From NCBI RefSeq assembly GCF_041260155.1, contig NC_091928.1, forward strand, positions 39,249,388 to 39,313,387: a stretch of DNA of 64,000 nucleotides, given 5' to 3'. The translations under genes and the position numbers were made by a program. Origin of the DNA: Ptychodera flava (Eukaryota > Hemichordata > Enteropneusta > Ptychoderidae). Below the pieces are notes generated by a model, which was not told the origin of the DNA, did no database searches, and saw only the letters and a list, made by a program, of their open reading frames with translations. Positions 34,625 to 47,079 of this stretch are shown here, in pieces (within the stretch, counting starts at the first letter, position 1; every line of letters starts with the position of its first letter).

Positions 34625-35488
34625 CAATCAGATTGTGAATAGTTTGTTTTTACAATTGTAAATTTTTGAATTTTTTCCAAGTGAGTCATGATGTGCTTAA
34701 TTTTTTCTTAGTAAACTGTAAGATTTATGATGTTTTTAAATTAAGTTTAATTAAGTCTATTAAGAGGACTATTTTACTCATTATATCCATGTAAATAAAT
34801 AAAGATTGTACACCAAAACTCTAACATACATAATATATAGCTACGTGGTTAGCTGATAGTATTGCACAGTAGTGTTGCACATCATCTTGCAGTCTGTTAT
34901 CACAACAAATAGGTTTCAGCTAGGGATTCATCTGGATATATAGTTACATTGCCATTGCAAGCAAAGGAGAGCAAAATTATAGTAAGTCAGAAGGGGAGAT
35001 TTGAATGTTAACACATTGTGAGTTTGTTAGTGGTGCAATTTGAAAAAATCTTTGTATCTGTTTTTGATTCTATCTCACCCCCTCCAGAGGTATTTGTGTG
35101 CGCAGCAATATTTTTGTGGGGGTTGTCATGAAATTTTATCATCTTAAAAGGGGGAATCATCAATTTTGGTGCAATGGGTAGGAGGTTTACTAATATTTTG
35201 ACTGATTCACAGGAAGAATTTACCGGCCCATCCCCAGCCATAATATCTGAACGCTCCCTATGTGTATTCAAAATCTGAAAGCAGCAAATTTATATCATAT
35301 TCATTACTGCTATATGACAGAACATGATCTTATCATGATTAGCCTCATCAAGTTCAACCAAACAACACGTCTACAATTTTAAAGCATTGTCTCGATATAA
35401 TAAAACAACTTAATCAAATGATATACAGAGAACAATTATTATTCACTGACTAAGGACCGTACTGCCAGCAGTACAGTGCAAACAGTAT
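34625..35488. other. Nothing recognised
   Basis: AT-rich spacer without ORFs of note. Confidence 0.4.
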
Positions 35489-36945
35489 ATTGACCTATCT
35501 CAACTTTATAGTTATTTAAATGAGAATGGCCTCATATGTCACAACCAATCAGGTTTTAGGCCATCACACTCTACCGAAACTTCCCTTTTAAATGTTGTCG
35601 ATTATATTCTCTCCAACATGGACAGTGGAATGCTGACAGGTGCTATTTATATTGACCTATCAAAAGCTTTCGACACTGTCAATCATGTGTTGTTGTGGAA
35701 AAGCTGTCAAAGTTTGGCGTGAACGGTCTTGAACTTGATTGGATGAAAAACTATCTAGCAGATCGCACACAACGCACGAATATTAGTGGATCTCTGTCAG
35801 AAGCACCACCTGTCCAAATTGGAGTGCCCCAAGGCTCGATTTTAGGGCCACTTTTCTTTTTGATGTATGTAAATGATCTGCCATCTGTAACTAAATTATG
35901 CAAAGTGGTTTATATGCTGATGACACCGCATTGTTTTATGCAGCAGATGACTTACAAAAAATACAAAACTCGTTACTCAGTGATTTTATATCAGTTAGTA
36001 AATGGATGGATACAAACAGATTAATCCTTAACGTTGACAAAACTAAGTCCATGATTTTTGGTACACCTCAACGTCTCAGAAATAGAAATTTAGTTTTGAA
36101 ATTTAATGATATCGAAATTGATGTTGTCAGTCAATTTAAATATCTTGGTGTTGTGTTAGACCAATACTTAAACTGGGAATCTCATGGTAATATGATTGCC
36201 GAATCTGTATCGAGACGTCTTGGAGCCATATGGCGTATACGCAAATTTCTCGACCAGAAAACCTGTGAGTTGATGGTGAAAGCGTTAGTTTTTCCATTGA
36301 TGACGTATTGTGGCGTTGTCTGGATGACGTGCAGTAAAGGAATGCAAACAAAGATTCAGAGGTTGCATAGCAGAGCAGCCAAATTAGTTCTTGGTAGGGG
36401 AAAGTTTTCTTCGTCATCACTGGCCTTATCTCATCTAAAATGGCATCCTATAAACCATCAGTGGAATATACAGTTAGCTGTGATGACTTGGAAATGTTTA
36501 ATAGATTTGCCCCTCCATATTTATCTACTGATTTTCAAGAGCTTATTTTGTTAAGCGCTTCCAGCGTTTTACAAGATCTACTGTTAGTAATAAATTAATT
36601 GTGCCCATGTCCCGCCTACAGAAGGGTAGAAACACATTTCTGAATAGAGGCACAAGACTATGGAATACTCTACCCTCATATATAAAATCTCAAAAGAACT
36701 TTGTAATTTTAAATCTTTAGTGAAGAAATATGTTTAATTTGTACGCTTTGTGTTTTTAAGTCTCGTCACTTTTGATGTACTTTTGTCAATTTTATTCATT
36801 CTACGTGTCATTTTTTTATTTGTTTGTTGTGTACCTTTTGCTTTTTATGCAGGACGTCATGGGAGATCATACAACACCTTGTGTAGGAAATGAATTGACT
36901 TATCCTGTTTAAATAAAGTAAAATAAATAAATAAATAAATAGAGT
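35489..36945 (+). mobile_element. 5'-truncated LINE (Jockey/CR1-type RT)
   Basis: Starts inside RT and runs to an (AAAT)n tail. Visible motifs: NQSGFRPSHSTETSLLNVVD, IDLSKAFDTVNH, GVPQGSILGPLFFLMYVNDL, YADDTALFYAADD and LNVDKTKSMIFGT, then the C-terminal RLHSRAAKLVLG and HWHPI-like stretch. The catalytic YADD is present, but the reading frame changes at about 35690, in 35900-36020, and again near 36545, so the copy is dead. No endonuclease is present (5' truncation is normal for LINEs). The exact clade is not settled. Confidence 0.85.
36917..36942. repeat. (AAAT)n tail of the LINE
   Basis: AAATAAAGTAAAATAAATAA type run at the 3' end of the LINE. Confidence 0.85.
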
Positions 36946-37630
36946 ACTGCCCTATCTTAGGTCGTGAATATCGCTTCTGACAGACCGCATGTAGACTCTG
37001 GTCAGACATTAATTTGGAGTTTATGATTTTCAGGATGATTCACTCATAAAAATTACAAATTGGCTTCGGGCTAGTTGGTAAGGGGCGAGTTTGTATCGGA
37101 CGAGTTTGTATCGGGCGATTTGGTTTTGGGAAGGTCGCAATTGTGAATACGACTGAATTTGATCACGGTTACACCACCCCAAGTGACTCTCAATATCAGT
37201 AAAATGGTCAAATAGTTGATATATTGATTGTTTTAAACTGAGAATTTCCACTTTCACACAAGGATGTGCTTGATCTATTCTCAAAATTATCATAAAGAGG
37301 TATATACCCTATATAGTAAAAAGTACTGCGTCGGTTAACTCCACAGTTCGATTACTTCTAAAATAGTCCGATGAAACTAATCGATCGAGTTCCTGAGGTC
37401 AAAGGTATTTTCATGTAGTAGTGTAAATAGTGTTTCTACGATTTGTATTTTTATGAAGTCTTCAGGTAATTTGCTCTGTCAAAACTAACACTAAATATTT
37501 TGATTGCTATTTCAGAAAATTTCGTTTAGTGTTTGCTGCACACAAATATATGGTTGATATTTTTGTTTTTGCGAATTACGTTGATTAGTCTTGCAGATTC
37601 ATTCAGTATCTGCCATGCTATACACAAACA
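36946..37630. other. Spacer; short GGGCGAGTTTGTATCGG duplication
   Basis: A near-duplicate GGGCGAGTTTGTATCGG / GGACGAGTTTGTATCGG occurs at 37083-37120. Otherwise no feature recognised. Confidence 0.4.
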
Positions 37631-40174
37631 TTAAAGGGAAACCTAAGTCCAGCGACATTGACCGTTTATCCCTTCCAAAATCACCCTTGATTAAAATGCA
37701 GCTCAAATTTGCAACATAATTGCACGCGCTGACGACTACGGAGCGACGAAAAGAGAAGTTGAAGTAGACGACATTTATGGAAATGAGCTCGGAATCCCAT
37801 GGGCGCGAAAGGGCTCATGGGAGAAGCGTGCGTGACGTCATCGGCGATACAGACGATCATTGTAGCTTGCAGCTGGAGGAGTACCGTGAACAGTTTAGCG
37901 CGTTCGTAAGACGACTCTGGAGAGTTCGGACAGCGATATTTCTGACATCGAGTATTACTTTCCCCACACTAAAATCAAACCATACTAATTTGAACCAAGA
38001 TATGTAATAATGGGAAAGTATCTCCACACATCGTTCGTAATTCCGCGGAGGGAGTCACTGTGCTTGTACAGACCCCGAACTGGATTGGAGACCTGACACT
38101 GAGTGACTCTGCGATCCTTCAGCGTTACGTTTCTAAATCAGAGTTTTCTTTATCAGTCCCTTAAAATAATTTTTGGTTCGTGAATGATACGTAAGTCGAG
38201 CTTAGCCAGATCTTTTAGGTTGCGAAATCTTCAATATACGGTATATCGGAAAATATTTATTCGCAATTTGACAAATGTATAGCGTCGTCTTTTTTCGAAG
38301 TTGGTGTCGAACTTAGGAAGTCGGGCTTACTCAGATCTACAAAGTGATGAAAATCTCCGATATAATGGATATTTGCCCGCTATTTAAAACAATAGTATCG
38401 TCTATATTGTTGTAAAGAATGCATTTCATACAAGACCAGCCAAAACTCTCGACGATGTCCGATATGTCCTCTGTTCAGGTCTCGATCGCCAAGTAAAAAT
38501 GTATTACATGTAAAGAATGTTATTCCTGCACGGCAATCCCCAACTCACGGTGATATCTGATTGGCCCTCTCGACGAAGTTCCGATTGTAGTGTATGAAAG
38601 TTCGTGTGGAAATTTAATGAAAAAAATCCTTTACATGTAAAAAATGTATTTCGTGCATGAATAATTCTAATAATGTAAAACATACAGTATTCTTGACTAT
38701 CGGCCACGGATGCTATGAACTAAGAGTCGGACAGAGGTGGTCGGGTGTAAAAAATGTGAAAGAGGCTCCCCACCTAACTATCCAAAATGTTTTTGTGTCG
38801 AGTTTGTGTTTGATTCGTTGCAAAAAAATGTGTTCCTACATTCTTATCCGATTGTTTGTGTTAATGAAATGTTTGTTTCGCTCGGATATTTGTAGGGAGG
38901 TTTGGATTAGTGTGTACGGTAATGTTTTGTTTGTGTGGGGAAAGCTTATGTCCAAAGTCGCCGATATTTATCGGATAAATATCCGTGATTTCGCAGACCC
39001 GTCGTGCCGACACCACACAGTGCACGTAAATCTAGTATCGTCTGGTATCGATATCGATATTAGCCTAGGAGTCCCGGTGCAATTGATATTTATTGGGTAA
39101 ATATAATATCGGCGATTTCTCAGACCCGGCGTGCCGATCGAGACACATCATTCTCGACCGCGGGCCATCCGGGTACTTGCGGATTCTTACGTCATTTTTG
39201 CGTCAGCGCCGTTGGAAGTTTGAATTTTTCAACCACCAAAGAAATATTCGAAGTTTCAATATACATAATGACATAACTTTTAGTTCTGCTTTTTTCCACA
39301 CAATTTCTGTATCATTCTCTCTTCTGTATCGTCTGATCTCTCATTCACCTCGCTCGTATGCGTTTCACCTACTGACGTCACTCCGCGGTCGAGAATAGGC
39401 AAGAAGACATTCCAGTATCTTGTAATATCAATATTACCAGATATAGTCACGAAATCGCCTATATTAATCGTGTATATAAGAGCGATTTCGCAGATCCGGG
39501 CTGTCGAGATGAGAGACGCTTTGTGTAGTTTCGTCTTCGGATTTTAGAGTCCCGAAATCGCCAATATTAACATTTATCTGGTTAAAACCGGCGATAGTAG
39601 GCTGACTCAGCATGTCAAGATACGAACCGCATTGTGTAGTACCGTCTTGTATCGGTATCAGAGTCCCGAAATCCCTTATAAAATCATCCTGAAAGAAGTA
39701 GAACATAACTTTGTATCTTTTGAGATTTAAAAACTCGCCCGACTTTCTTTAGCCACTGTCTTCGAAAAAGCTGTTCTGTGGGACGACGATAAAAGCTGAC
39801 TCCGTTTGTTCTTCCTTGAGTGATTTTTGCACTCAACTGAACAACAGTTAATAATTTTTTATGCTACTGATGAGAATTAAAGAGTCGTAACGTGCAGAAC
39901 TGCACTCCTGCAGTCATAGACTCCAATGCTTTGGTAAGCGGTCACACACGTTCGTGTATCACCGATGACGTCACGCACGCTTCTCCCATGAGCCCTTTCG
40001 CGCCCATGGGATTCCGAGCTCATTTCCATAAATGTCGTCTACTTCAACTTCTCTTTTCGTCGCTCCGTAGTCGTCGGCGCGTGCAATTATGTTGCAAATT
40101 TGAGCTGCATTTTATCAAGGGTGATTTTGGAAGGGATAAACGGTCAATGTCGCTGGACTTAGGTTTCCCTTTAA
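37631..40174. mobile_element. Non-autonomous DNA transposon with about 220-bp terminal inverted repeats and TTAA target sites
   Basis: The left arm (37635-37851) and right arm (39953-40170) are reverse complements, nearly perfect. Both start AGGGAAACCTAAGTCC and are bordered by TTAA (37631-37634; 40171-40174). That is the signature of a TTAA-targeting superfamily (piggyBac or Kolobok type). No transposase frame is seen in the 2.54 kb, so it is non-autonomous. Each arm holds a TGACGTCA (CRE-type) palindrome. The interior (about 38940-39690) is built of repeated modules such as TATCGGCGATTTC.CAGACCCG and GAGTCCCGAAATCGCC. Confidence 0.88.
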
Positions 40175-40757
40175 GTTCAACCCTAGATAGATGGCATGCT
40201 ACATAATGTATTGTTAACTGATAAAAAAGTTTGTTGCAAACTTGAAATGCCTTTTGATTTGTTTTTTCATCATTATGGGCATATTTCTAACACTTGATCA
40301 CCCATTCTTGCCTTCATAATTGCAAGAAAGCAAGAAAATACTGTGAACAGTGAATGACCTGCTTACTTGGTCTGTATCTATATCACCTAGATCTTAAAAA
40401 GAAAAAATGTAACTTTTTGTCTTGACAGCTACGCAATAGTTTCAGTGGTTTACCTAGTTTACCTGTTACATTCTAAATTATGTATGTAGGAGGCGAATAG
40501 AAAACTGACTTTATAATTTATATATTCAAGTGATCAGAGATATAAATTCATGAAAAGATGAGATGATCGCAACTTCCAGTATGAGGGGTATATGCAATAT
40601 AGATAGTTGCTTCCTGCTGGTTAAAATCTCAAAAAATTCAAGATTTTAGAGAATTTTTCAAATGTTTTTACATATTTGCGCTCTGATTTTTTTATTTTAC
40701 AAACTAGTCTGAAGATTTTTCCCCAAACTTTTTGGTTTGAATTTTTTTTTCTGTATT
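40175..40757. other. Spacer, nothing recognised
   Basis: AT-rich with T-runs; no ORF or repeat recognised. Confidence 0.4.
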
Positions 40758-40872
40758 TGACCATCCCCTCCCAAGATCTAATGGTCCATCCCTAAGAAAT
40801 GTAGATTCTTTATTGGCACCGCTGCGGGGCGAATAAGAAATTTAGATTCCTTATCCGCAGCGGTGCGAATAA
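40758..40872 (-). repeat. Hairpin-rich repeat, minus-strand copy
   Basis: The reverse complement of 40758-40791 matches 34591-34624. It also contains a strong hairpin, GCACCGCTGCGG (40817-40828) pairing with CCGCAGCGGTGC (40855-40866). The loop side is AATAAGAAATTTAGATTC, the same module as in the 34.5 kb copy. Confidence 0.7.
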
Positions 40873-42870
40873 CATTTTCCAAACATAATACCGAATGAAT
40901 CCATGCAAAACACTATAAGACTCAAGCGTTCCTCTGGAACTCAAGCCATAACGTTTTACATATTTTCCCGTATTTACGTTATGTCTGTAAAGCAATAGAC
41001 AATAGACAGTCAAAGTGTGATTGTCTATGACCAGAGTTTCTTGTCCTTCTCCAAACATCATGAAAAATGTCCCCGTGCCTATTTTACCGTCACATTTTAC
41101 ACAAGTCTGAAATTACTTTGTAAAATATCTGTTCAATTGGAAAAAATAAAAGTTCGGGTAGAAACCAGGGTAATTCGGAAATAAAACATTAGTCGATTCC
41201 ACTAATATATATTCTCATGTATTTAACGGCATATGATATATATGAGATAGTATTTTTAAACCTAAGCATACCCTAAGACAATTCCTTCACTGTACAAGTG
41301 GTCGAAAGAAAATAACCAGCTTTCTACGTACTTCACAAAGTCTATGTTACTGCAAACTTTCTTATTGCTGTTTTTATTTAGATTAGAGTTTTCGTTGTAA
41401 TCATTTCCAAGCTGTGTTTGGCATTGATATTTTTCTCAAAGGCTGACCAAAGCCAAAGATTTTTGTGGTCCAAGTGATTTTTTCGGCATTCTCAAAACGG
41501 GCTGCTGAAGTTCAGTAAAAATTTCAACGTCAGAGAAAGTGAACGCAATGACAGAAATATGATCAACATGAGCGTATCAATATTTCAATATTTCACGCTC
41601 TCTTGAACGGCACCCTCAGTATCTTTCATTTATGTCCGAACACATTGGACAATTTTGAGAGCGTGACGTAAATGAAGGTCAAATTGGTTGTTCGATTCAG
41701 TCACAGGATTATTTACGGATCACCATTGTATATATAGGAATTAAAGTCGGCATTAAATTTGCTTCTACACTATTATATACCACCCTTCTGTATGATTTCA
41801 AAGACAACTTTCCAAATATGTTTCCCGTGGTAACATTAAAATATAAATAGAATCAAGCAATTTTGACGCTTTTCTGAATTTAAAACATGGAAAAGTTAGC
41901 TATTTTGCACTGGGTTTTGGTACTGAATCAGGTTTTACAAAATTTACGCCTGCTGTCTGAGGTTGACATCATTGTACTAGTATTCCAATTTAACATTTTG
42001 TCGTCTGTACACAGCAGCCTGGTATTGATATAGAATAGATTGCAGAGACGACAACAATTTTTCATCTTTGAGTAGGCGCTCGACTTAATCAAGTAATTGT
42101 GATTATATTTAATTCTATTTTTTTCAAAGCAGTAAACTTGGCAAATAACGTTTTATTCAGTGTAAGAAGCACCCGGAACTTACTTTCACACACGGTATAC
42201 CATGGAAGTCCGTGGCCTGGGTACACTGCAAAGGCCCCTCGTAACCAAGGGGGGTTATACAGGGGCTTTCGTCATGCATTTAACCATAAGTGACTGTGTT
42301 ACAGACTCACTCGATCTCAGTTATAAAGTGTTATTACACCTCACTCATTCAACGTGCACTGCCATTGGTTAAACACGACTCACGTGACATGTAAAAGAAC
42401 GTGATGATGCCCTCTGCATTTGATATTCCATGGATGACGTTATTTTACTTACTGCGCATCCTTTCTGCGCAAAACATTTTGTCATTCGCTTGTTGTACTT
42501 TGCAGTTGGCAACTTATGGCTGCGAAACGTCATGCAGAGCTGTCACCGGCACAGTTAGACGATATTTGATGCAGGTAAACAACAAACGAACGAAAATGGC
42601 AACAAGGAATGCAATTTCTGTGTTCAGCGACTATACAAGCAACAAATTTGGATACGCCACCGAGGAGATCGGCAAACTTTAGCGGCAACCCTAGACTCGG
42701 CACTGACAACATTTACGCTGAGGTTCGGACTCAGAAGGCGAACTGTACTCGAAGAAGTCTTTGTGTTTTTGTTTCTTTGCATGTTTGCTTGTTCGGTGTA
42801 ATAAAAATAATAACACATGAGAGCTTGGGCAAGATCACGATTTTTTGCCTGCCCTCGGGCTGGTGGTCAT
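40873..42870. other. About 2 kb with no recognised gene
   Basis: Frames are short and lack motifs. The stretch 42400-42800 has higher GC but no recognised protein. Confidence 0.4.
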
Positions 42871-42927
42871 GATCGAAATACTGATGATGCCCGAGCCGTA
42901 GGCGAGGGCATCATCAGTATTTCGATC
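42871..42927. repeat. Perfect hairpin, 22-bp arms and 13-base loop
   Basis: GATCGAAATACTGATGATGC plus CC (42871-42892) pairs without mismatch with 42906-42927. The loop is GAGCCGTAGGCGA. Part of a GC-rich inverted-repeat terminus (GCCCGAGCCG..GGCGAGGGC). Confidence 0.95.
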
Positions 42928-42968
42928 ACAGCGTACACTGCGTACATTCCCTGTGTGCGTTCCTAACA

Positions 42969-43256
42969 CACAGCGTACACTGCGTACGTACGCAGGGCTA
43001 GCGATCGAGTTGCCGACATCGACGGTTATTTACGAAAAAGAATAAAAGACTGGCATTTTTGGAAGCGATCGAGTAGCTGAGGTAGGCAGGGATACGACTT
43101 GGGCCCAAGAACGCTGAATTTCGGCAGTAATTTGGCTTTTTACATCAAGTCCAAAATGGATTTGAAGTCACCAACTCTACGTACGGGTCTTTGCAGGGCT
43201 GTGGTGAGCGGGGCTATTAGCTGTAGCGGAACACACAGCATCGTACGCAGGGCTAG
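42969..43256 (+). mobile_element. MITE-like repeat, copy 1
   Basis: Shares about 270 bp with 50584-50897 in the opposite orientation. Shared points include the CGCAGGGCTAG module near both ends, TTGGGCCCAAG-type text, AATTTCGGCAGTAATTTGGC, and GGGTCTTTGCAGGGCTGTG. A CGTACGATGCTGTGT-like (or reverse) module adjoins the ends. No ORF of substance. Confidence 0.75.
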
Positions 43257-43513
43257 CTGTGACCGTGATTTGCCTCTCGTATTTTATTGTCGACATGAAG
43301 TTACTGTCAGCCAAACTTCGAGGTAAACACTGGTTTAGCAATTTTTGACAATTATTTGTATTATCTGTGATATGAATTATGTGTAGCTGAACACAAAATT
43401 CACCATATTGCAGTCCAAAATTGTGACTGCAGGCTGCCTACATGGTCAAAATACGAAAATGAGTTAGCCTAGCCTCAAACAAATCGCAACATAAACCATT
43501 CATGTGGTTTTGT

Positions 43514-44380
43514 CCACAGGCGTACGGAACGTTTCCTAGATCGTCGTCGGATGGGAAGTGACTGACACTGCACTGTGAGGCCGAAGGCCGAACCTCGGTA
43601 CTGTATAAGAATACAAGGTATGTCACGGAAAAACGACCGGTGGCCCGAAACAAATGAAATAAAGCATCTACCTCAAAAAAATTACATCGACCGGTCGGAA
43701 ATACCTTCAAACTTTCAAATCTTTACTCTGTTTACTGCATTTCTTTCAAATCTGCCAGTTATGGGCGATAATTAACTGTCCGGCGAGTACTCGCACTTGC
43801 ATTGCCACTCCGCCATTTTGAATAGCTTTTACTCCCGAAAGCCTTTGGGAGTGACGAGTGACCCTGTGACTCCACAACCGCTAAATTCAACCGTTAACCG
43901 TTAGGTAAATTTATACTGTCAGTGAATACAACTTCAGCTATCTGGCAACAAGGCAATCAACGCAAACCATGGGAAAGTTTATGCTTGTGAATCCTGCCAT
44001 CTGACATTTGTAAACAAACTCTTCACAGGGTCACTCGTCCACTTGCAAAGGCTTTCGGGAGTAAAAAAGCTATTCAAAATGGCGGAGTGGCAATGCAAGT
44101 GCGAGTATTCGCCGGACAGTTAATTATCGCCCATAACTGGCAGATTTGAAAGAAATGCTGTAACCAGAGTAAAGATTTGAAAGTTTGAATGTATTTCCGA
44201 CCGGTCGATGTAATTTTTTGAGGTAGATGCTTTATTTCATTTGTTTCGGGCCACCGGTCGATTTTCCGTGACATACCTTGTATTCTTATACAGTACCAAG
44301 GTTCGGCCTTCGGCCTCACAGTGCAGTGTCAGTCACTTCCCATCTGACGACGATCTAGGAAACATTCAGTACGCCTGTGG
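43514..44380. repeat. Large foldback element, arms of about 355 bp
   Basis: The left arm (43514-43868) and right arm (44024-44380) are inverted copies, about 90% identical by eye, with a 155-bp spacer (43869-44023). The mirrored small ORFs (MRPKAEP.YCIRIQGMSRK) on opposite strands are a product of the symmetry. The flanks show a possible 9-base direct repeat (TGGTTTTGT / TGGTTTTAT). A transcript would fold into a long hairpin. Confidence 0.9.
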
Positions 44381-44474
44381 TTTTATCGGGGTTTTTTACT
44401 CGAGTGATCCTGCCTATTGCGTGACTACTAAAAGTAGAGGAAAATGTTAAGATATGAAATTTAATTTTTAGCTA
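44381..44474. other. Spacer
   Basis: Short unassigned spacer. Confidence 0.3.
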
Positions 44475-44494
44475 CTATAGACTATAGTCTATAG
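44475..44494. repeat. Perfect 20-bp palindrome
   Basis: CTATAGACTATAGTCTATAG reads the same on both strands. It abuts a CGTCCGTC-rich repeat. Confidence 0.9.
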
Positions 44495-44536
44495 AAGCTA
44501 TTGGGATGGGTATCCGTCCGGCGTCCGTCGTCAGTC

Positions 44537-44599
44537 TGTATGTATGTATGTATGTATGTATGTATGTATGTATGTATGTATGTATGTATGTATGTATGT
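44537..44599. repeat. (TATG)n microsatellite
   Basis: About 15 tandem TATG units flanked by CGTCCG(T/G) motifs on both sides (44515-44530; 44600-44620). Confidence 0.95.
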
Positions 44600-44640
44600 C
44601 CGTTTGTGAGGCGTCCGTCCACTCAAATATCTTGAGAACC

Positions 44641-47079
44641 GCAGTACTTACTGATTTGATATTTGTTGTGTAGATGAAAAATACGATTTTGAGAAACAAT
44701 TTTTTTTAATTTTTTGATATTGTTGAAAATAGGCAAATTAATGCCAAAAAAGGTGTTTTTGGTAAAAAATCTTCTTCTTCATAACCGCTGGTCAGACAGC
44801 TTTGTTACTTGGTATACAGGTCCCTAGGGATAACCCAATTTAGATTTGTTCAAATTGTGATGAAATATGCAAATCTGTATTTTTAAGGAATTTTTTTGTC
44901 ATTTTTGGTCAAAATTTGACTTACATCGTATGTAATTCTTGTACTGTATAAACCCTATCAATTCACCCAGAAAAAAATAATTAATATGATTTTAAATAAT
45001 TGAATTAATTAGGAAATCATCAAAGCCAAAATAATTTTAGTGTAGAATTATCAGAAAGTTCAACTTTTTTTGACAGTTCATAGTGAATGCTTACCATCTT
45101 GGAGGATTAAAACATGTAAAGGCAACTTTCCTGAATCCCAACTTTGACATATTCTGAACCGTCATTTATTGTGCCCTGTATGTTATCTAAAAGAAATTGC
45201 TCAAAATAGTCAATAGAGATAGAATAGAGATAGAGCTAGAGAAAGTTCTAATTTCCATTTATGGTTGACTTGGTAAGGATAAAATAAAATTACTTTTTGA
45301 GGAAAAAAATAGAGTGGTCAATTAAAAGAGTGGTCAAAGTGATAGGGTTTTATGGTAAAGCTGGGCTGTATAAAGATTCCTCATGTGCTATTTATAGCAA
45401 TTATGCAATCTGTGTAAACAGTGCAATGAAAGTGTAACATGATTCCTTATAATGCTTTTGATGACCTTGAACTTCTTAAGTTTCAAACCTTTGTCTCTTC
45501 AGTGTGCTTTCTCTGAGTGTGTACAGTCTCAACTTATTAAACAGAACTCACAATGTTAATCAAAGATATCCACCTTCTTCATCAATACATGTGTCACAAA
45601 AGGTTATTCTCTACATAACTCAACAGAGCTCTGTCAACTGTTGAGTTGCTTGTTCTTTCAAAACCGCTGGTCAGACAGCTTTAATATTTAGTTTACTTGT
45701 CCGTAGGATGACCTTAGTGAGATAATTTCATACAGTAAGGAAATACTTAATTTTGTATCCATGTCTATAGTAGATTCAGGGACTTTGGCCCTATGTTTTC
45801 GTTTTTATTGCTTACGTTGTGGTTAAAATTTTGAATAATAAGAGTGCAAGAGTTCTTGGACTTTGTGGCATGTACTATTTCCCTCAATTCAGGGTCATGA
45901 ATTTAAATAGATATGTCGTTATTGTGTCATTTTTCAAAATCGTATCTGTAAAGTTTCAAGTTGTTACCATAGTAACCAGTCTCTTTAGAAGGCTGCCTAA
46001 GACATAGCATAGCATCCTGTTTTATCAGCTTTATGTTTTTAGAAGCAAACTGATTAACTGTACACAACTTTCAAATGACAACAAATGACTAAAATCACAT
46101 AAACAGTAAATGTCAACAATACTAATGCGAGAGCCAGGGATTGAGGATTGCCCGTTAAGTCCATAAAAGAATCATAAAGAGTTTACATAATTCTCATTAG
46201 GGGAAGGCTCCATTAACTTTGATGGTACCTGAAACCCGAGTTGCTGCCTGCCAACTCGGGTGACAAACAGAAGACTTTTAATCCCCAAGGTGTTAATTTT
46301 CCATTGTTGCGATTATCTTATCGAGCTGGTGCTATGATAGGAACGTCAGGACTGTAACGACTCACTCAATACCACGGGCACACACATATGCTTGCACATG
46401 GAACTATGTTGACAGGAAAAAGTGAACTGCCCTTTTTTCAATGCAAGTAATCTAGCTTAATCTTTAATTTAGGCTCTAAACTAAGTTTTAGAAATATGGT
46501 GAAACAAAATATCGTTCTTCGTTCATTTTCATTCAAGTTTTCTATTTTCGGACGCTTCACTTCAGTAACGCGCATTGATCATATATGCAAATGTGATCAG
46601 AACAGCATGGAACGTTCTTTCAACGTGGCGAGATTTTCTTGCACTTGCAAACAACGTAACGAGTGAGTAAGGACTCCAAGAGCTGCGCGTATCGTGTGAC
46701 ATTACATCTCCTATAGAGCGATGAATTGCTAACCGGATCCGTCTATAAACAGTATGGCCACTCGTACATATTATAAGAAAGGAGAAATAGTAGAGGCAGT
46801 TAACGAGGCCGGTTGGCGGACGGCACAATTTTCAGTGATTTAATCCCGGATTTAATTCACGGTATTAATTTCACAATAAAACGAATTCGCGAGCTTACCA
46901 TTGATTTTTGGTGATGTTGAATATAATTGAAAAAGAGAGCTAAATTCCAGTGTTCATGTTTGATAAAATTCCAAATTGACGACACCCAACTTCAACCTGT
47001 ACGACACCGTATGTGTACAAACCACCTGCAGTCGATTAGTCGATTGTGACACAGTAAAGCTTACACATAATGCAATATC
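44641..47079. other. About 2.4 kb with no recognised gene
   Basis: AT-rich. A 10-bp-arm hairpin, ACCCGAGTTG/CAACTCGGGT, lies at 46234-46261. Nothing else was supported. Confidence 0.4.

Noticed and set aside
44074-44319. 81-codon frame in the foldback
   Set aside because: Mirror of the frame in the left arm; product of arm symmetry.
46234-46261. ACCCGAGTTG/CAACTCGGGT hairpin as a terminator
   Set aside because: Short hairpins of this size are expected by chance, and rho-independent terminators do not apply in an animal genome.
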